NCBI RefSeq assembly: GCF_001423185.1
Contig: NZ_LMOB01000001.1
Location: 124,001-188,000, forward strand
Direction of reading: 5' to 3'
DNA from: Plantibacter sp. Leaf314
Lineage (GTDB): Bacteria > Actinomycetota > Actinomycetes > Actinomycetales > Microbacteriaceae
DNA: 64,000 nucleotides
The position numbers were made by a program, and so were the translations under genes. This document shows, one piece after another, positions 1 through 10,785 of the stretch (position 1 is the first letter of the stretch; each line of letters starts with the position of its first letter). Under the pieces are notes generated by a model. That model ran no database searches, was not told the DNA's origin, and saw nothing but the letters and a program-made list of their open reading frames with translations.

Positions 1-1101
1 GTCCGCTCGCGGGGCGGGCTCCGGATCGTGGGCATCACCGGGTCCAACGGCAAGACCACCACCAAGAACCTGCTCGCCGCCGTCCTGGGGCGGGTCGGCG
101 AGACCGTCAGCCCGAAGGCCTCGTTCAACAACGAGGTCGGCGCGCCGATCACCATGCTCCGGGTCACGGACTCGACGAGGTTCCTCGTCGCCGAGATGGG
201 TGCCAGCGGCATCGGCGAGATCGCCAGACTCATCCGCATGGCGAAGCCCGACATCGGTGTCGTCCTGAAGGTCGGCCTCGCCCACGCCGGCGAGTTCGGC
301 GGGATCGAGGCGACCGTCACGGCCAAGACCGAGATGGTCTCCGATCTGCTCCCGGAGGACGTCGCCATCCTCAACCTCGACGACGCCCGCGTCGCCGGTA
401 TGGCCGACGCGACCCCGGCGCGTGTGCTCTGGTTCGGTCTCGACGACCGGGCTGCGGTGCGGGCGACCGATGTCGTCGCGACGGCTTCGGGGACCGCCTT
501 CACCCTGCACCTCCCCGACGGATCGTCGGCACCGGTCAGCTTCAAGGTGCTCGGCGAACACCACGTCATGAACGCCCTCGCCGCGGCGGCGGCGGCATAC
601 GAACTCGGTGTCCCGATCGACGTCGTCGTCGACGCGCTCGAGAGCGTGAGCCGGGCGGAGCGCTGGCGTATGGAACCCCTCGGCGGACGCGACGGCGTCT
701 CCGTCATCAACGACGCGTACAACGCGAGCCCCGACTCGATGTCGGCCGCCATCAGGACCCTCGCACAGATCGGGGCGGAGCGCGGTCGGACGATCGCCGT
801 CCTCGGCGCCATGAGTGAACTGGGCGACTGGGCAGGGGAGGAGCACGATCGCATCGGCCTGCAGGTCGTGCGTCTCGGCATCGGTCGCCTCGTCGTCGTC
901 GGACCGGAAGCCCGGCGGATGCACATCACCGCCATCAACGAGGGTTCCTGGGACGGGGAGTCGGTGTACTTCCCGACCGCGGACGAGGCGTTCGACTATC
1001 TGAGCACCGAGATCGCCGCCGGCGACACCGTGCTCGTGAAATCCTCCAATGCGGCCGGTCTCCGGTTCCTGGGGGATCGACTGGGGGAGCTGTACACATG
1101 A
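1..1101 (+). CDS. murF: UDP-N-acetylmuramoyl-tripeptide--D-alanyl-D-alanine ligase MurF (5' end missing)
   Basis: Cytoplasmic Mur ligase that adds D-Ala-D-Ala to the UDP-MurNAc tripeptide in peptidoglycan precursor synthesis. The frame is open from base 1, so the N-terminal domain lies outside the window. What remains begins just before the ATP-binding P-loop ([10 protein letters not shown], bases 34-63) and contains the Mur ligase central domain and the C-terminal domain, including the [11 protein letters not shown] stretch near base 710. The stop codon overlaps the mraY start in an ATGA arrangement, so the two are translationally coupled in the dcw operon. The GTG at base 28 is internal and is not the real start. 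Confidence 0.95.
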   Translation, partial: VRSRGGLRIVGITGSNGKTTTKNLLAAVLGRVGETVSPKASFNNEVGAPITMLRVTDSTRFLVAEMGASGIGEIARLIRMAKPDIGVVLKVGLAHAGEFGGIEATVTAKTEMVSDLLPEDVAILNLDDARVAGMADATPARVLWFGLDDRAAVRATDVVATASGTAFTLHLPDGSSAPVSFKVLGEHHVMNALAAAAAAYELGVPIDVVVDALESVSRAERWRMEPLGGRDGVSVINDAYNASPDSMSAAIRTLAQIGAERGRTIAVLGAMSELGDWAGEEHDRIGLQVVRLGIGRLVVVGPEARRMHITAINEGSWDGESVYFPTADEAFDYLSTEIAAGDTVLVKSSNAAGLRFLGDRLGELYT

Positions 1102-2195
1102 GAGTCCTCTTGGCCGCTGGAGCGATCTCGCTCGCGTTCTCCCTCTTCCTGACACCGCTCTTCATCAAGGCGTTCCGCAAGCTCGCCTGGGGTCAGTTCA
1201 TCCGCGACGACGGGCCGCAGAGCCATCACACCAAGCGCGGTACCGCCACCATGGGTGGGGTCATCATCATCGTGGGCACCCTGGTCGGGTTCTTCGCGAG
1301 CTACCTGATCTTCCAGGAGCAGGTCGGTGTCTCCGCGCTGCTCGTGCTGTTGATGATGGTGGGCCTCGGCATCGTCGGCTTCATCGACGACTTCCTCAAG
1401 GTCCGCAAGAAGCAGAGCCTCGGTCTCGGCGGGTGGGCGAAGGTCGCCGGACAGCTGATCGTGGCCACGGTCTTCGCCGTGCTCGCCATCAACTTCCCGA
1501 ACACCGAGGGGTTCACCCCGGCCTCGACGAACATCTCGGTGATCCGCGACATCCCGATCAACTTCATGGCGATCGGCATCCCGGTCATCGGTGTCCTGCT
1601 GTACATCCTCTGGACCTCGGTGATCGTGGCGGCCACCTCGAACGGCGTGAACGTCACCGACGGCCTCGACGGCCTCGCGACCGGCGCCTCCATCCTCGCG
1701 ATCGGCTCGTACATCATCATCGGGTTCTGGCAGTTCAACCAGTCCTGCTTCAGCTCCTCGCTCGCATCGGACGTGGCCTACAAGTGCTACGACGTGCGAG
1801 ACCCCCTGGACCTGGCCGTGGTGGCGGCGGCGATCGTCGGTGCACTCATCGGATTCCTCTGGTGGAACACCTCGCCGGCGCAGATCTTCATGGGCGACAG
1901 CGGCTCGCTCGCCCTCGGCGGAGCTCTCGCGGCCCTCGCCATCCTCAGCAAGACCGAGCTGCTCCTCGTGCTCGTCGGCGGACTCTTCGTCATCGAGGCC
2001 GGTTCGGTCATCGTGCAACGCGTCTACTTCAAGGCGACCCACGGCAAACGCATCTTCCTCATGAGCCCCATCCACCACCACTTCGAGCTCAAAGGCTGGG
2101 CAGAGGTCACGGTCGTCGTGCGCTTCTGGATCATCGGCGGGCTCCTCGTCGCGGCCGGTGTCGGTTCCTTCTACCTCGAGTGGCTGAGCCGATGA
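1098..2195 (+). CDS. mraY: phospho-N-acetylmuramoyl-pentapeptide-transferase MraY
   Basis: Integral membrane enzyme that transfers phospho-MurNAc-pentapeptide to undecaprenyl phosphate, making lipid I. The 365-residue product has the family length, with about ten hydrophobic segments starting at residue 3. Catalytic motifs are present: the DD pair in GFIDDFLK (about residues 94-101), NVTDGLDGL (about 184-192) and the histidine-rich loop [12 protein letters not shown] (about 322-333). Start and stop overlap murF and murD by 4 nt each, which makes the start secure. Confidence 0.97.
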   Translation: MRVLLAAGAISLAFSLFLTPLFIKAFRKLAWGQFIRDDGPQSHHTKRGTATMGGVIIIVGTLVGFFASYLIFQEQVGVSALLVLLMMVGLGIVGFIDDFLKVRKKQSLGLGGWAKVAGQLIVATVFAVLAINFPNTEGFTPASTNISVIRDIPINFMAIGIPVIGVLLYILWTSVIVAATSNGVNVTDGLDGLATGASILAIGSYIIIGFWQFNQSCFSSSLASDVAYKCYDVRDPLDLAVVAAAIVGALIGFLWWNTSPAQIFMGDSGSLALGGALAALAILSKTELLLVLVGGLFVIEAGSVIVQRVYFKATHGKRIFLMSPIHHHFELKGWAEVTVVVRFWIIGGLLVAAGVGSFYLEWLSR

Positions 2196-3703
2196 GCGCC
2201 GACCGCCTCGACGATCTGCACAGTTGGCACGCCGACTGGCGCGGGCTGCGGGTCGCGGTCCTCGGCCTCGGCATGACCGGCTTCTCGGTGGCGGACACCC
2301 TGACCGAACTCGGATCGGAGGTCCTCGTCCTCGCGGGTGAGGCCGCCGACGAACGGGCGGAGCTCGTCGGGGTGATCGGTGCCCGGCTGATCCAGCGTGA
2401 CCTCACGAGCGTGCCGGCCGAACTCGTGGAGTTCGGCCCGGAGCTGGTCGTCGTGTCCCCGGGATTCCACCCCGACCACCCGGTGGTGCTCTGGGCCCAG
2501 GAGGCGGGCGTCCCCGTGTGGGGCGACATCGAACTCGCCTGGCGCGTCCGCGACAAGGGGGGCACACCCGCCGAGTGGATCTGCGTCACCGGCACCAACG
2601 GCAAGACCACGACCGTCCAGCTCACGGCGTCGATGCTCGTGGAGGCCGGGTTCCGGGCCGCACCCTGCGGCAACATCGGTGTCCCGGTCCTCGATGCGGT
2701 CCGCGACCCGCAGGGGTTCGACTTCTTCGTCGTCGAACTGTCGAGCTACCAGCTGCACACGCTGGGCTTGCAGGGCGGGCGGAGCATCGTGACGCCGCTT
2801 GCGAGCGTCTGCCTGAACGTCGCCGACGACCATCTCGACTGGCACGGCTCGGCTGAGGCCTACCGTGCGGCGAAGGCCGTCGTCTACGAGAACACCAAGG
2901 TCGCCTGCGTGTACAACCGCGCAGACGTCGCGACGATGTCCATGGTCGAGGACGCGGAGGTGACCGAGGGGGCCCGTGCCGTCGGGTTCGGCCTCGACGT
3001 CCCAGGGCCGAGCGACTTCGGTGTGGTCGATGGCATCCTCGTCGACCGCGCGTTCCTCGACGATCGCCGGACGAGCGCCCTCGAGATCACCACGGTGGAG
3101 GCGCTCGCACAGCGGGGTCTCGCTGCTCCGCACATCGTCGCGAACATCCTCGCCGCAGCGGCGCTCGCCCGGGCGGCGGGCATCCCGCTCGAAGCGGTGC
3201 GCGACACCCTGCTGTCGTTCGGTCTCGACGCCCACCGGATCCAGCTCGTCGCCCGCAGCCTCGAGGTCGACTGGGTGGACGACTCGAAGGCGACCAACCC
3301 GCACGCGGCGGACGCCTCGCTGGCCGCCTACCGTTCCGTGGTCTGGATCGTCGGAGGTCTCCTCAAGGGGGTGTCGATCGATCGGCTCGTCGAGCGGCAT
3401 GCGGATCACCTCCGCGCTGCGGTCGTGATCGGGGCCGACCGTTCGGAGGTCCTCGACGCATTCGCACGACACGCGCCGACGCTGACGGTCATCGAGGTCG
3501 ACGAAGCGGAGACTGAGTCCGTGATGCCGGAGGCCGTTCGCCGGGCTGCCGAGGTCGCGCAGGCGGGGGACACCGTCCTCCTCGCTCCTGCCGCCGCCTC
3601 GATGGACCAGTTCTCGGACTACGGCCACCGTGGTCGCCTGTTCCAGGCCGCCGTCGAAGCAGAGCTGGGAGGTGAGGCGGATGATCGATCCGCCTCGCGC
3701 TGA
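2192..3703 (+). CDS. murD: UDP-N-acetylmuramoylalanine--D-glutamate ligase MurD
   Basis: Adds D-glutamate to UDP-MurNAc-L-Ala in the cytoplasm. The protein is 503 residues: an N-terminal Rossmann-like domain ([17 protein letters not shown]), the ATP-binding loop TGTNGKTTT near residue 133, and a C-terminal domain with [10 protein letters not shown]. The ATG overlaps the mraY stop (ATGA). The frame is open further upstream, antiparallel to no known gene but inside mraY, and that part is not coding. The last 23 bp overlap the chosen start of ftsW. Confidence 0.97.
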   Translation: MSADRLDDLHSWHADWRGLRVAVLGLGMTGFSVADTLTELGSEVLVLAGEAADERAELVGVIGARLIQRDLTSVPAELVEFGPELVVVSPGFHPDHPVVLWAQEAGVPVWGDIELAWRVRDKGGTPAEWICVTGTNGKTTTVQLTASMLVEAGFRAAPCGNIGVPVLDAVRDPQGFDFFVVELSSYQLHTLGLQGGRSIVTPLASVCLNVADDHLDWHGSAEAYRAAKAVVYENTKVACVYNRADVATMSMVEDAEVTEGARAVGFGLDVPGPSDFGVVDGILVDRAFLDDRRTSALEITTVEALAQRGLAAPHIVANILAAAALARAAGIPLEAVRDTLLSFGLDAHRIQLVARSLEVDWVDDSKATNPHAADASLAAYRSVVWIVGGLLKGVSIDRLVERHADHLRAAVVIGADRSEVLDAFARHAPTLTVIEVDEAETESVMPEAVRRAAEVAQAGDTVLLAPAAASMDQFSDYGHRGRLFQAAVEAELGGEADDRSASR

Positions 3704-4982
3704 CCCGCGCCGGTCGCGGTCCGCATCGGCGTCCGGTCGGTCGACCGACGCGCTGAGCGGTGCAGGTCCGGAAGCGTCGCTGAGAGGCATGTCGAGTGCA
3801 CGCATCTCCCTCGGCAAGGTGCTCCGACCGGAGTCGAAGAACTACTTCCTCCTCCTCGGGGTGACCCTGTTCCTCGTCGGACTCGGACTCGTCATGGTGC
3901 TGTCCTCCTCGTCCGTCGAATCGTACGAGGCGGGAGACGGCTACTTCGGCCTCTTCTGGCGGCAGGCGACCTTCGCGATGATCGGCGTCCCGCTGATGCT
4001 CATCGTCAGCCGCTTCCCGGCCAGGTTCTGGAAGAAGTGGGCGTGGATCTTCCTCGTCGTCGCGATGGGTCTCCAGCTGCTCGTGTTCACGCCGCTCGGC
4101 TACGAGATCGGCGGGAACCGCAACTGGATCGAGATCGGCGGCTTCACGGCGCAGCCCTCCGAGGCGGTCAAACTCGCCCTCGTCGTGTGGCTCGGACTGG
4201 TCCTCACGATCAAGCAGCCCCGATTGCTCGAGTGGAAGCACGCCCTGATCCCCGTCATCCCGTTCGCCGGCCTCTCGATCGGTCTTGTCCTGCTCGGTGG
4301 CGACCTCGGAACCGTCGTCATCATGGCCCTGATCGTGTTCTCCGCGCTGTACTTCGCCGGTGTCCGACTCCGGTACATCGCGATCCCGGTGGTCGCCGGC
4401 GCAGTGCTGTTCCTCATCATGGCGATCACGAGCGCGAACCGCATGCAGCGCATCATGGCGTTCTTCGGCGACGGCAAGGGCGACTACGAGAACGCCGACT
4501 GGCAGTCGACCCACGGCACGTGGGCCCTGGCGAACGGCGGGCTCTGGGGCGTCGGTCTCGGCAATTCCCGGGCCAAGTACGGCTGGTTGCCGGCGATCTC
4601 GAACGACTTCATCTTCGCCGCGATCGGTGAGGAGCTGGGACTCATCGGTGCCGTCCTGGTGCTCGGCCTCTTCGTCTTCCTCGCGGTCATGTTCATCCGG
4701 GTCATCCGATCGAGCGACGACTCGTTCGTGCGGATCACCACCGGTGCGGTCATGGCGTGGATCATCGGCCAGGCGCTCGTCAACATCGGTGTCGTCCTCG
4801 GCGTCCTCCCGGTCCTCGGCGTGCCATTACCGTTGCTCTCCTCGGGTGGCACCGCTCTGCTGACGACCCTCGTCGCGATCGGGATCATCCTGTCCTTCGC
4901 TCGAGAACGCGGCCGGACGGGGCCACCGCAGCCCCGGCGCCCAGCTGTCAGACGCCCCCAATCCTCCGGAGTCGCCCGATGA
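3681..4982 (+). CDS. ftsW: lipid II polymerase / division protein FtsW (SEDS family)
   Basis: SEDS-family glycosyltransferase that polymerises septal peptidoglycan together with a class B PBP. The start ATG at 3681 is preceded by GGGAGG 8 nt upstream and gives 433 residues. The first ~45 residues are a basic, Ser/Arg-rich cytoplasmic tail; a later ATG at 3789 would remove it. About ten transmembrane segments follow. Family landmarks are GGNRNWIEIGGF, GLGNSRAKYGWLP (about residue 292) and the conserved PLPLLSSGGT (about residue 380). It lies between murD and murG, as is usual in actinobacteria. Confidence 0.95.
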   Translation: MIDPPRADPRRSRSASASGRSTDALSGAGPEASLRGMSSARISLGKVLRPESKNYFLLLGVTLFLVGLGLVMVLSSSSVESYEAGDGYFGLFWRQATFAMIGVPLMLIVSRFPARFWKKWAWIFLVVAMGLQLLVFTPLGYEIGGNRNWIEIGGFTAQPSEAVKLALVVWLGLVLTIKQPRLLEWKHALIPVIPFAGLSIGLVLLGGDLGTVVIMALIVFSALYFAGVRLRYIAIPVVAGAVLFLIMAITSANRMQRIMAFFGDGKGDYENADWQSTHGTWALANGGLWGVGLGNSRAKYGWLPAISNDFIFAAIGEELGLIGAVLVLGLFVFLAVMFIRVIRSSDDSFVRITTGAVMAWIIGQALVNIGVVLGVLPVLGVPLPLLSSGGTALLTTLVAIGIILSFARERGRTGPPQPRRPAVRRPQSSGVAR

Positions 4983-6076
4983 CCACCTATCTCCTCGCCG
5001 GTGGCGGCACGGCCGGGCACGTGAACCCGTTGCTCGCCGTCGCCGACGGCCTCCGAGCCAGGGATCCCGAGGCGACCATCCTCGTCGTGGGCACCGCGGA
5101 AGGGCTCGAGGCCAGACTCGTCCCGGAGCGCGGTTACGAGCTGCTCACGATCCCCAAACTGCCGTTCCCCAGGCGCCCGAACCTCGACGCGCTGCGGTTC
5201 CCCGGACGGCTGCGGCGCGCGGTCGCCGATGTGGTCGCGATGATCCGTGACCACGACGTCGATGTCGTCATCGGGTTCGGTGGCTACGCGGCTGCGCCGG
5301 CGTACACCGCGGCGAAGCGGGCCGGCGTCCCCCTGGTCATCCACGAGGCCAACGCGCGGCCGGGTCTCGCGAACCGACTGGGCGCGCGGTACACCCCGTA
5401 CGTGGGCGTGGCGTTCCACCGGACGCCGATCCGCCACGCCCGGTTCGTCGGCATGCCGTTGCGGCGCGAGATCGAGGATCTCGACCGCGACGCGCTGCGG
5501 CCGTCGGCGATCGCCGAGTTCGGGCTCGACGCCGATCGTCCGCTGCTGCTGGTCACCGGTGGGTCGCTCGGGGCGAGACGCCTCAACGCGACCATGAGCG
5601 AGAGCGCGGAGGACGTCGTCGGTGCCGGCTGGCAGGTCCTGCACATCACCGGCGCGAAGAGCGAGATCCAGGATCCCGGTGTCGAGCATTACCACCTGCT
5701 CGAGTACTGCTCCCGCATGGACCTCGCCATCGCCGCAGCCGACTTCGCCGTCTCGCGGGCGGGAAGCGCGACCGTGAGTGAACTGTGTGCCGTCGGGCTC
5801 CCGGCCGTGTACGTGCCGTACCCCGTGGGGAACGGGGAGCAACGCTTCAACGCGGCCGACGTCGTGCGCGCCGGTGGAGCGGTTATGGTAGATGACGCGC
5901 AGTTCGTGCCGACCTGGGTGCGTGAGCACCTCGTCCCACTGTTGAACGATCGGCACCGGGTCGACGACCTGGCGGCCCAGTCCAAGAGCGTGGGCGTCTC
6001 CGACGGAACGGCCCGCGTCGTCGCCCTCATCGATGAGGCGCTCCAACCATCGGTGCAGCGATCGCGCAGCCGGTGA
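4979..6076 (+). CDS. murG: UDP-GlcNAc:lipid I N-acetylglucosaminyltransferase MurG
   Basis: Membrane-associated GT-B glycosyltransferase that converts lipid I to lipid II. The 365-residue product starts at the ATG overlapping the ftsW stop (ATGA). The N-terminal glycine-rich loop GGGTAGHVNP is at residues 7-16. GFGGYAAAPAY, the HEANARPGLANR segment and the C-terminal donor-site region SRAGSATVSELCAVG followed by YPVGNGEQRFNA are all typical. Upstream in-frame codons lie inside ftsW and read as low-complexity Arg/Pro, so they are excluded. Confidence 0.96.
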   Translation: MTTYLLAGGGTAGHVNPLLAVADGLRARDPEATILVVGTAEGLEARLVPERGYELLTIPKLPFPRRPNLDALRFPGRLRRAVADVVAMIRDHDVDVVIGFGGYAAAPAYTAAKRAGVPLVIHEANARPGLANRLGARYTPYVGVAFHRTPIRHARFVGMPLRREIEDLDRDALRPSAIAEFGLDADRPLLLVTGGSLGARRLNATMSESAEDVVGAGWQVLHITGAKSEIQDPGVEHYHLLEYCSRMDLAIAAADFAVSRAGSATVSELCAVGLPAVYVPYPVGNGEQRFNAADVVRAGGAVMVDDAQFVPTWVREHLVPLLNDRHRVDDLAAQSKSVGVSDGTARVVALIDEALQPSVQRSRSR

Positions 6077-6103
6077 CCCAGTCCTTTCAGAAAGCGTGAC
6101 ACC

Positions 6104-7516
6104 GTGATCAAGCCAGACCCCACCGTCGAGATCCCAGCCGACCTCGGCGTCGTCCACTTCGTCGGCATCGGCGGCAGTGGGATGAGCGGGATCGCGCGTC
6201 TGTTCGTGAGCGCCGGTGCTCGCGTGACCGGTTCCGACGTCCGTGAATCCAAGAACATCGAGGCGTTGCGCGCCCTCGGTGTCCCCGTCGCCATCGGGCA
6301 CGACGCCGCGAACGTCGGTGACGCGGACACCCTGGTCGTGACCGGTGCCCTGTGGGCCGACAACCCGGAGTACCTGCTCGCCAAGGAGCGTGGACTGACG
6401 ATCCTGCACCGCTCGCAGGCGCTCGCCTGGTTGACGGCGGAGACCCGCCTCATCGCGGTCGCCGGCGCCCACGGCAAGACGACGTCGACCGGCATGATCA
6501 TCACCGCGCTCCTCGAGCTCGGTGCCGATCCCAGCTTCGTCAACGGCGGGGTCATCGAATCCCTCGGCGTGAGTTCCGCCCGTGGCGACGGCGAGCTGTT
6601 CGTCGTCGAGGCGGACGAGTCCGACGGGTCCTTCCTGCTGTACGACACGGCCATCGCGCTGATCACCAACATCGACCCCGACCACCTCGACCACTACGGA
6701 TCGTTGGAGGCCTTCGAGCAGGCGTTCGTGACCTTCGCCGGGCAGGCCCGCGAGCTCGTCGTCATCTCCTCGGACGACGCCGGCGCCGTGCGCATCACCC
6801 CGGCGCTCCGTGCGGCCACGGACGGCAAGCGGGTCCTCACCTTCGGTGAAGCAGCGGACGCCGACGTCCGTCTCCACGACGTGGGCTCGACCGGTCCGGT
6901 CTCGTTCCAGCTCAGCTACCAGGGCGGCACGTACGCCGCGACGCTCCGCGTACCCGGTCGGCACAACGCCATCAATGCAGCCGGTGCGTTCGCCGTCCTC
7001 GTGGGTGTCGGGTTCGACCCGGCGGAGGCCCTCCAGGCCATCACCGCGTTCGGCGGGACCCAGCGACGCTTCGAGCTGCACGGCGTCGTGAACGGCGTCA
7101 GCGTCTACGACGACTACGCGCACCACCCGACCGAGGTCGCCGCCGCGCTGGCGGCGGCGCGGACGGTGGTGGGGGAGGGACGGATCATCGCCGTCCACCA
7201 GCCGCACCTGTACAGCCGGACCCGTCTGTTCGCCCAGGAGTTCGCGGACGCCCTCGAACGGTACGCCGACCACACCGTGGTCCTCGAGGTGTACGGTGCG
7301 CGGGAGGACCCGGAGCCGGGCGTGACCGGCGCCACGGTGTCGACGCGGTTCGCGGACGCCGATCACGTCGCGTACATCGACGACTGGGCGCGGGCGGCGG
7401 ACTACACAGCCTCCGTCGTGCAGCCGGGCGACTTCGTGATCACCCTCGGGTGTGGAGACGTGTACCGCATCGTGCCGCAACTCCTCGAGGCCATCGCCGG
7501 TCGCGAGTCCGTCTGA
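6104..7516 (+). CDS. murC: UDP-N-acetylmuramate--L-alanine ligase MurC
   Basis: First Mur ligase; couples L-alanine to UDP-MurNAc with ATP. 470 residues with a GTG start 27 nt after murG. N-terminal UDP-binding motif [16 protein letters not shown] loop [11 protein letters not shown] near residue 120, EADESDGSF in the central domain, and [11 protein letters not shown] in the C-terminal domain. The gene lies immediately before ftsQ in the same polycistronic run. Confidence 0.96.
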   Translation: MIKPDPTVEIPADLGVVHFVGIGGSGMSGIARLFVSAGARVTGSDVRESKNIEALRALGVPVAIGHDAANVGDADTLVVTGALWADNPEYLLAKERGLTILHRSQALAWLTAETRLIAVAGAHGKTTSTGMIITALLELGADPSFVNGGVIESLGVSSARGDGELFVVEADESDGSFLLYDTAIALITNIDPDHLDHYGSLEAFEQAFVTFAGQARELVVISSDDAGAVRITPALRAATDGKRVLTFGEAADADVRLHDVGSTGPVSFQLSYQGGTYAATLRVPGRHNAINAAGAFAVLVGVGFDPAEALQAITAFGGTQRRFELHGVVNGVSVYDDYAHHPTEVAAALAAARTVVGEGRIIAVHQPHLYSRTRLFAQEFADALERYADHTVVLEVYGAREDPEPGVTGATVSTRFADADHVAYIDDWARAADYTASVVQPGDFVITLGCGDVYRIVPQLLEAIAGRESV

Positions 7517-7526
7517 TGGGCGTCCG

Positions 7527-8615
7527 GTGAAGCGCCCGGACGGCTTCGACCCCGGGGCGCGACCGAGTCCCGACCGCACGCAACGGACGACGCCGACGGC
7601 CTCCAAGCCGGCGCGCGACCGCCCCGAAGCACCCGTGACGGAGCAGGAGACGGACGTCCTCGAGCTCGACGCCGCTCGGCTGACGTCGAAGCGGGGCTCG
7701 CCGAAGGTCGCGGCCGGCCCCCGGGCGTCCTCGGCGGGTCGGACGTCGGTGACATCGGCCGACCGCGCATCGAAGACCGACGACCGTGCGTCGAAGGTCG
7801 AGGACAGCCCGTCGACGACCGAGGAACGCGATCGTCCCGGGCAACCGTCCGACGAGCACCTGCTCTCCCCGCGGGAGGCCGCTCGGCTCCGTCGGCGGCA
7901 CGAAAGACAGGAGATCCGCCGGTTCACCGCCCGCAAGCGTGGGCGTCACCGGCCCTGGATGCTCGCGGCCGCCGTCCTCGCCGCGTTGGTCGTCGTGTCG
8001 TTCGCAGGCGCCTACTCGCCCCTGCTCGCCGTCCGGAGCATCGAGGTGGTCGGTGCGACGCGTGTCGACCAGGCGGAGATCACGAAGGCGCTCAGCGGCC
8101 AGATGGGTCGCCCCCTCGCACTCGTGGATCCCGGCGCCGTCAAGGCGGTGCTCGTCGGATACCCGCTCATCGCCAGCTACTCCCTCGAATCGCAGCCGCC
8201 GAGCACGCTGGTCGTCCGCATCGTCGAGCGTGAGCCCGTCGGTGTGCTCCAGTCCGGGACGGTGTACACGCTCGTCGATGCTGCAGGGGTCACGATCGAG
8301 CGCAGCGACCAGCCCATCGCCGGGTACCCGACGCTCATGGTCGCCGGTGGAGCGACCTCGAAGGGTTTCATCGCCGCGGCTGCGGTCATCCGAGCACTCC
8401 CGGCGGACCTGCGAGCCCGCGTCGCCTCCGTGTCCGCGTCCACCGCGGACGATGTGACCCTGACGCTCGTCGACTCGCCGGCCGAGGTCGTGTGGGGGAG
8501 TGCAGAGCAATCCGCTGAGAAGGCGTTGATCCTCGCCAAGACGATGGCGGCCACCGACCCGTCCCAGGTGAACCAGTACGACGTGTCGTCGCCCTCGGCG
8601 GCGATCGTCCGCTGA
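7527..8615 (+). CDS. ftsQ: cell division protein FtsQ (DivIB family)
   Basis: Bitopic division protein that links FtsW/FtsI to the other divisome proteins. The GTG at 7527, 10 nt after the murC stop, gives 362 residues. A long charged, Ser/Asp/Arg-rich cytoplasmic tail (about residues 1-140) is followed by one transmembrane helix (WMLAAAVLAALVVVSFAGAY, about 143-162). Then comes a POTRA domain opening with VRSIEVVGATRVDQAEI and the FtsQ/DivIB domain. The cytoplasmic tail is long for the family and poorly conserved-looking. No clear Shine-Dalgarno is visible, so the start is moderately certain. Confidence 0.9.
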   Translation: MKRPDGFDPGARPSPDRTQRTTPTASKPARDRPEAPVTEQETDVLELDAARLTSKRGSPKVAAGPRASSAGRTSVTSADRASKTDDRASKVEDSPSTTEERDRPGQPSDEHLLSPREAARLRRRHERQEIRRFTARKRGRHRPWMLAAAVLAALVVVSFAGAYSPLLAVRSIEVVGATRVDQAEITKALSGQMGRPLALVDPGAVKAVLVGYPLIASYSLESQPPSTLVVRIVEREPVGVLQSGTVYTLVDAAGVTIERSDQPIAGYPTLMVAGGATSKGFIAAAAVIRALPADLRARVASVSASTADDVTLTLVDSPAEVVWGSAEQSAEKALILAKTMAATDPSQVNQYDVSSPSAAIVR

Positions 8616-8737
8616 CGGCGTGCGGGATATTCCCGTCGATGTGCCGACACGCCCGGACGCGTCCCATCAGGGATGGGGCTGGGCCCTAACGTCGTGCTCA
8701 GGACAGAAAATGCATACGCAGCATAACTTTAAACCTT

Positions 8738-8748
8738 AACCTGAGGTT
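8738..8748. promoter_or_regulatory. 11-bp perfect palindrome upstream of ftsZ
   Basis: AACCT-G-AGGTT, a perfect inverted repeat within an unusually AT-rich stretch (about 8707-8757) in the 156-bp ftsQ-ftsZ gap, 23 bp before the ftsZ start. It may be an operator, a promoter-overlapping site or an mRNA structure. From memory, similar AACCT-rich sequences occur before ftsZ in other actinobacteria. Confidence 0.45.
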
Positions 8749-8771
8749 GAGAGTTCACACGGAGGCCTGAA

Positions 8772-10025
8772 GTGACTACAAACCAGAACTACCTCGCCGT
8801 CATCAAGGTCGTCGGTATCGGCGGCGGTGGCGTGAACGCGGTCAACCGGATGATCGAACTCGGCCTCCGCGGCGTCGAGTTCATCGCCATCAACACGGAC
8901 GCTCAGGCGCTGTTGATGAGCGACGCCGATGTGAAGCTCGACGTCGGCCGGGAGATCACCCGCGGCCTCGGCGCCGGTGCCGACCCCGAGGTGGGTCGTC
9001 GCGCGGCCGAGGACCACGCCGAGGAGATCGAAGAGGCCATCGCCGGCGCCGACATGGTCTTCGTGACCGCGGGCGAGGGTGGCGGTACCGGGACCGGTGG
9101 CGCACCCGTCGTGGCACGCATCGCGAAGTCGATCGGTGCGCTCACCATCGGTGTCGTGACGAAGCCCTTCGGCTTCGAAGGACGCCGTCGCCAGGCGCAG
9201 GCGGAGCTCGGGGTCGCACGCCTGAAGGAAGAGGTCGACACCCTCATCGTCGTGCCGAACGACCGACTCCTCGAGATCAGCGACCGTGGCATCAGCATGC
9301 TCGAGGCGTTCGCCACGGCCGACCAGGTGCTCCTCGCCGGTGTGCAGGGCATCACCGACCTCATCACCACGCCCGGCCTCATCAACCTCGACTTCGCGGA
9401 CGTGAAGTCGGTCATGCAGGGGGCCGGATCGGCGCTCATGGGCATCGGATCGTCCCGTGGCGCGGACCGCGCGATCAAGGCCGCGGAACTCGCGGTCGCC
9501 TCGCCGCTGCTTGAAGCCAGCATCGAGGGTGCCCACGGCGTCCTCCTCTCCATCCAGGGTGGCTCCAACCTCGGTATCTTCGAGATCAACGACGCGGCGA
9601 AGCTCGTCCAGGAGGCCGTGCACCCCGAGGCCAACATCATCTTCGGTGCGGTCGTCGACGACACGCTCGGCGACGAGGTGCGCGTGACGGTCATCGCCGC
9701 CGGCTTCGACGGTGGCGAACCCCTCACCCGGACGGCGGCCTCGCCGGCCGACGCCGTCATCTCCGGTGGGGTCATGAGCTCTTCCGACGAGGCCGCCGGG
9801 GCGCCGATCAGCACCTCCGCGAACACCACGTCCGAACCCTCGGAGCACCGGTCGAGCGCTGCTGCGCCCGTGTCCTCGGGCGGCGACTGGGGATCCAAGC
9901 CGAGCGCGTCCTCGCCGTTCTCCGGAGCGACGCACCGTCAGCCCGAGACGGTCGTCGAGACCGCCGTCCAGGACCCCTCGTTCGACGACGAGGGCGAGCT
10001 GGACATCCCCGACTTCCTCAAGTAG
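8772..10025 (+). CDS. ftsZ: cell division GTPase FtsZ
   Basis: Tubulin-like GTPase that forms the Z ring. 417 residues from a GTG preceded by GGAGG (8761-8765). The N-terminal nucleotide-binding segment is [13 protein letters not shown], and the tubulin signature [10 protein letters not shown] is near residues 101-110. The T7 loop [11 protein letters not shown] is present. A Pro/Ser/Thr-rich linker leads to the C-terminal peptide DIPDFLK, which in actinobacteria binds SepF and FtsW. FtsA is absent from the cluster, as expected for the phylum. The gene has its own 156-bp upstream region, so separate transcription is likely. Confidence 0.98.
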   Translation: MTTNQNYLAVIKVVGIGGGGVNAVNRMIELGLRGVEFIAINTDAQALLMSDADVKLDVGREITRGLGAGADPEVGRRAAEDHAEEIEEAIAGADMVFVTAGEGGGTGTGGAPVVARIAKSIGALTIGVVTKPFGFEGRRRQAQAELGVARLKEEVDTLIVVPNDRLLEISDRGISMLEAFATADQVLLAGVQGITDLITTPGLINLDFADVKSVMQGAGSALMGIGSSRGADRAIKAAELAVASPLLEASIEGAHGVLLSIQGGSNLGIFEINDAAKLVQEAVHPEANIIFGAVVDDTLGDEVRVTVIAAGFDGGEPLTRTAASPADAVISGGVMSSSDEAAGAPISTSANTTSEPSEHRSSAAAPVSSGGDWGSKPSASSPFSGATHRQPETVVETAVQDPSFDDEGELDIPDFLK

Positions 10026-10027
10026 TA

Positions 10028-10741
10028 GTGATCGACGAGTCGACCACCTCGGCCGGATCGGGCTCCTCGGAGCCCGGTCCGGCATTGCTCGATCGCCTCG
10101 CGGACATCCGGGGGCGCATCGCCGATGCGACGCGGGCGGCGGGGCGTGCGACGGAACCGACGCTGATCGTCGTGACGAAGTTCCACCCGGTGACGCTGGT
10201 GCAGGCGCTGGCCGCCGCTGGCGTCTCAGACGTGGGGGAGAGTCGGCACCCTGAGGCGCGCGACAAGGCCGCTGCCGCCGAAGGCCTCGGATTGCGCTGG
10301 CACTTCATCGGGCAACTGCAGACCAACAAGGCCAAGCAGGTCCGACGATACGTGGACGCCGTCCACTCGGTCGACCGACCCGAGCTGCTCAGGGCGCTGT
10401 CGTCCTCCGAGCGGCAGCTCGACGTGTTCCTGCAGGTCAACCTGACCGACGATCCCGGCCGGGGTGGCGTCGTGGGTGATGCCGCGCTCGAGGCGCTCGC
10501 GACCGCGGCGCTCGAAGCGGAGGGCATCGCGCTACGCGGTGTCATGGCGGTCGCCCCGCTCGACGAGGATCCAGCGGCGGCCTTCGCACGGGTCCTCTCG
10601 GCGTCCGAGCGCATGCGCTCACTCGCCCCCCACGCCGATGGGCTGTCGATCGGCATGAGTCACGACTACGTCGAGGCGATCGAAGCGGGCGCGACACACC
10701 TTCGCATCGGCACGGCAATCACCGGGAATCGCCCGGTGTGA
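10028..10741 (+). CDS. YggS family pyridoxal phosphate homeostasis protein
   Basis: PLP-binding TIM-barrel protein of the YggS/PLPBP family, thought to buffer free pyridoxal phosphate. 237 residues from a GTG only 2 nt after the ftsZ stop, so it is coupled to ftsZ. PLP lysine is expected at K51 in [22 protein letters not shown] and [13 protein letters not shown] are family signatures. Many actinobacteria have a laccase-domain gene (pgeF/ylmD) between ftsZ and yggS; none is present here. Confidence 0.93.
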   Translation: MIDESTTSAGSGSSEPGPALLDRLADIRGRIADATRAAGRATEPTLIVVTKFHPVTLVQALAAAGVSDVGESRHPEARDKAAAAEGLGLRWHFIGQLQTNKAKQVRRYVDAVHSVDRPELLRALSSSERQLDVFLQVNLTDDPGRGGVVGDAALEALATAALEAEGIALRGVMAVAPLDEDPAAAFARVLSASERMRSLAPHADGLSIGMSHDYVEAIEAGATHLRIGTAITGNRPV

Positions 10742-10785
10742 CGTTAATCTCGGAGAAGCAAGGACCGCAGATCACGGAGGAAACG

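Noticed and set aside
4484..7936. A 3.4-kb open frame on the minus strand
   Set aside because: Antisense to ftsW, murG, murC and ftsQ, with no recognisable domain; a GC-driven shadow.
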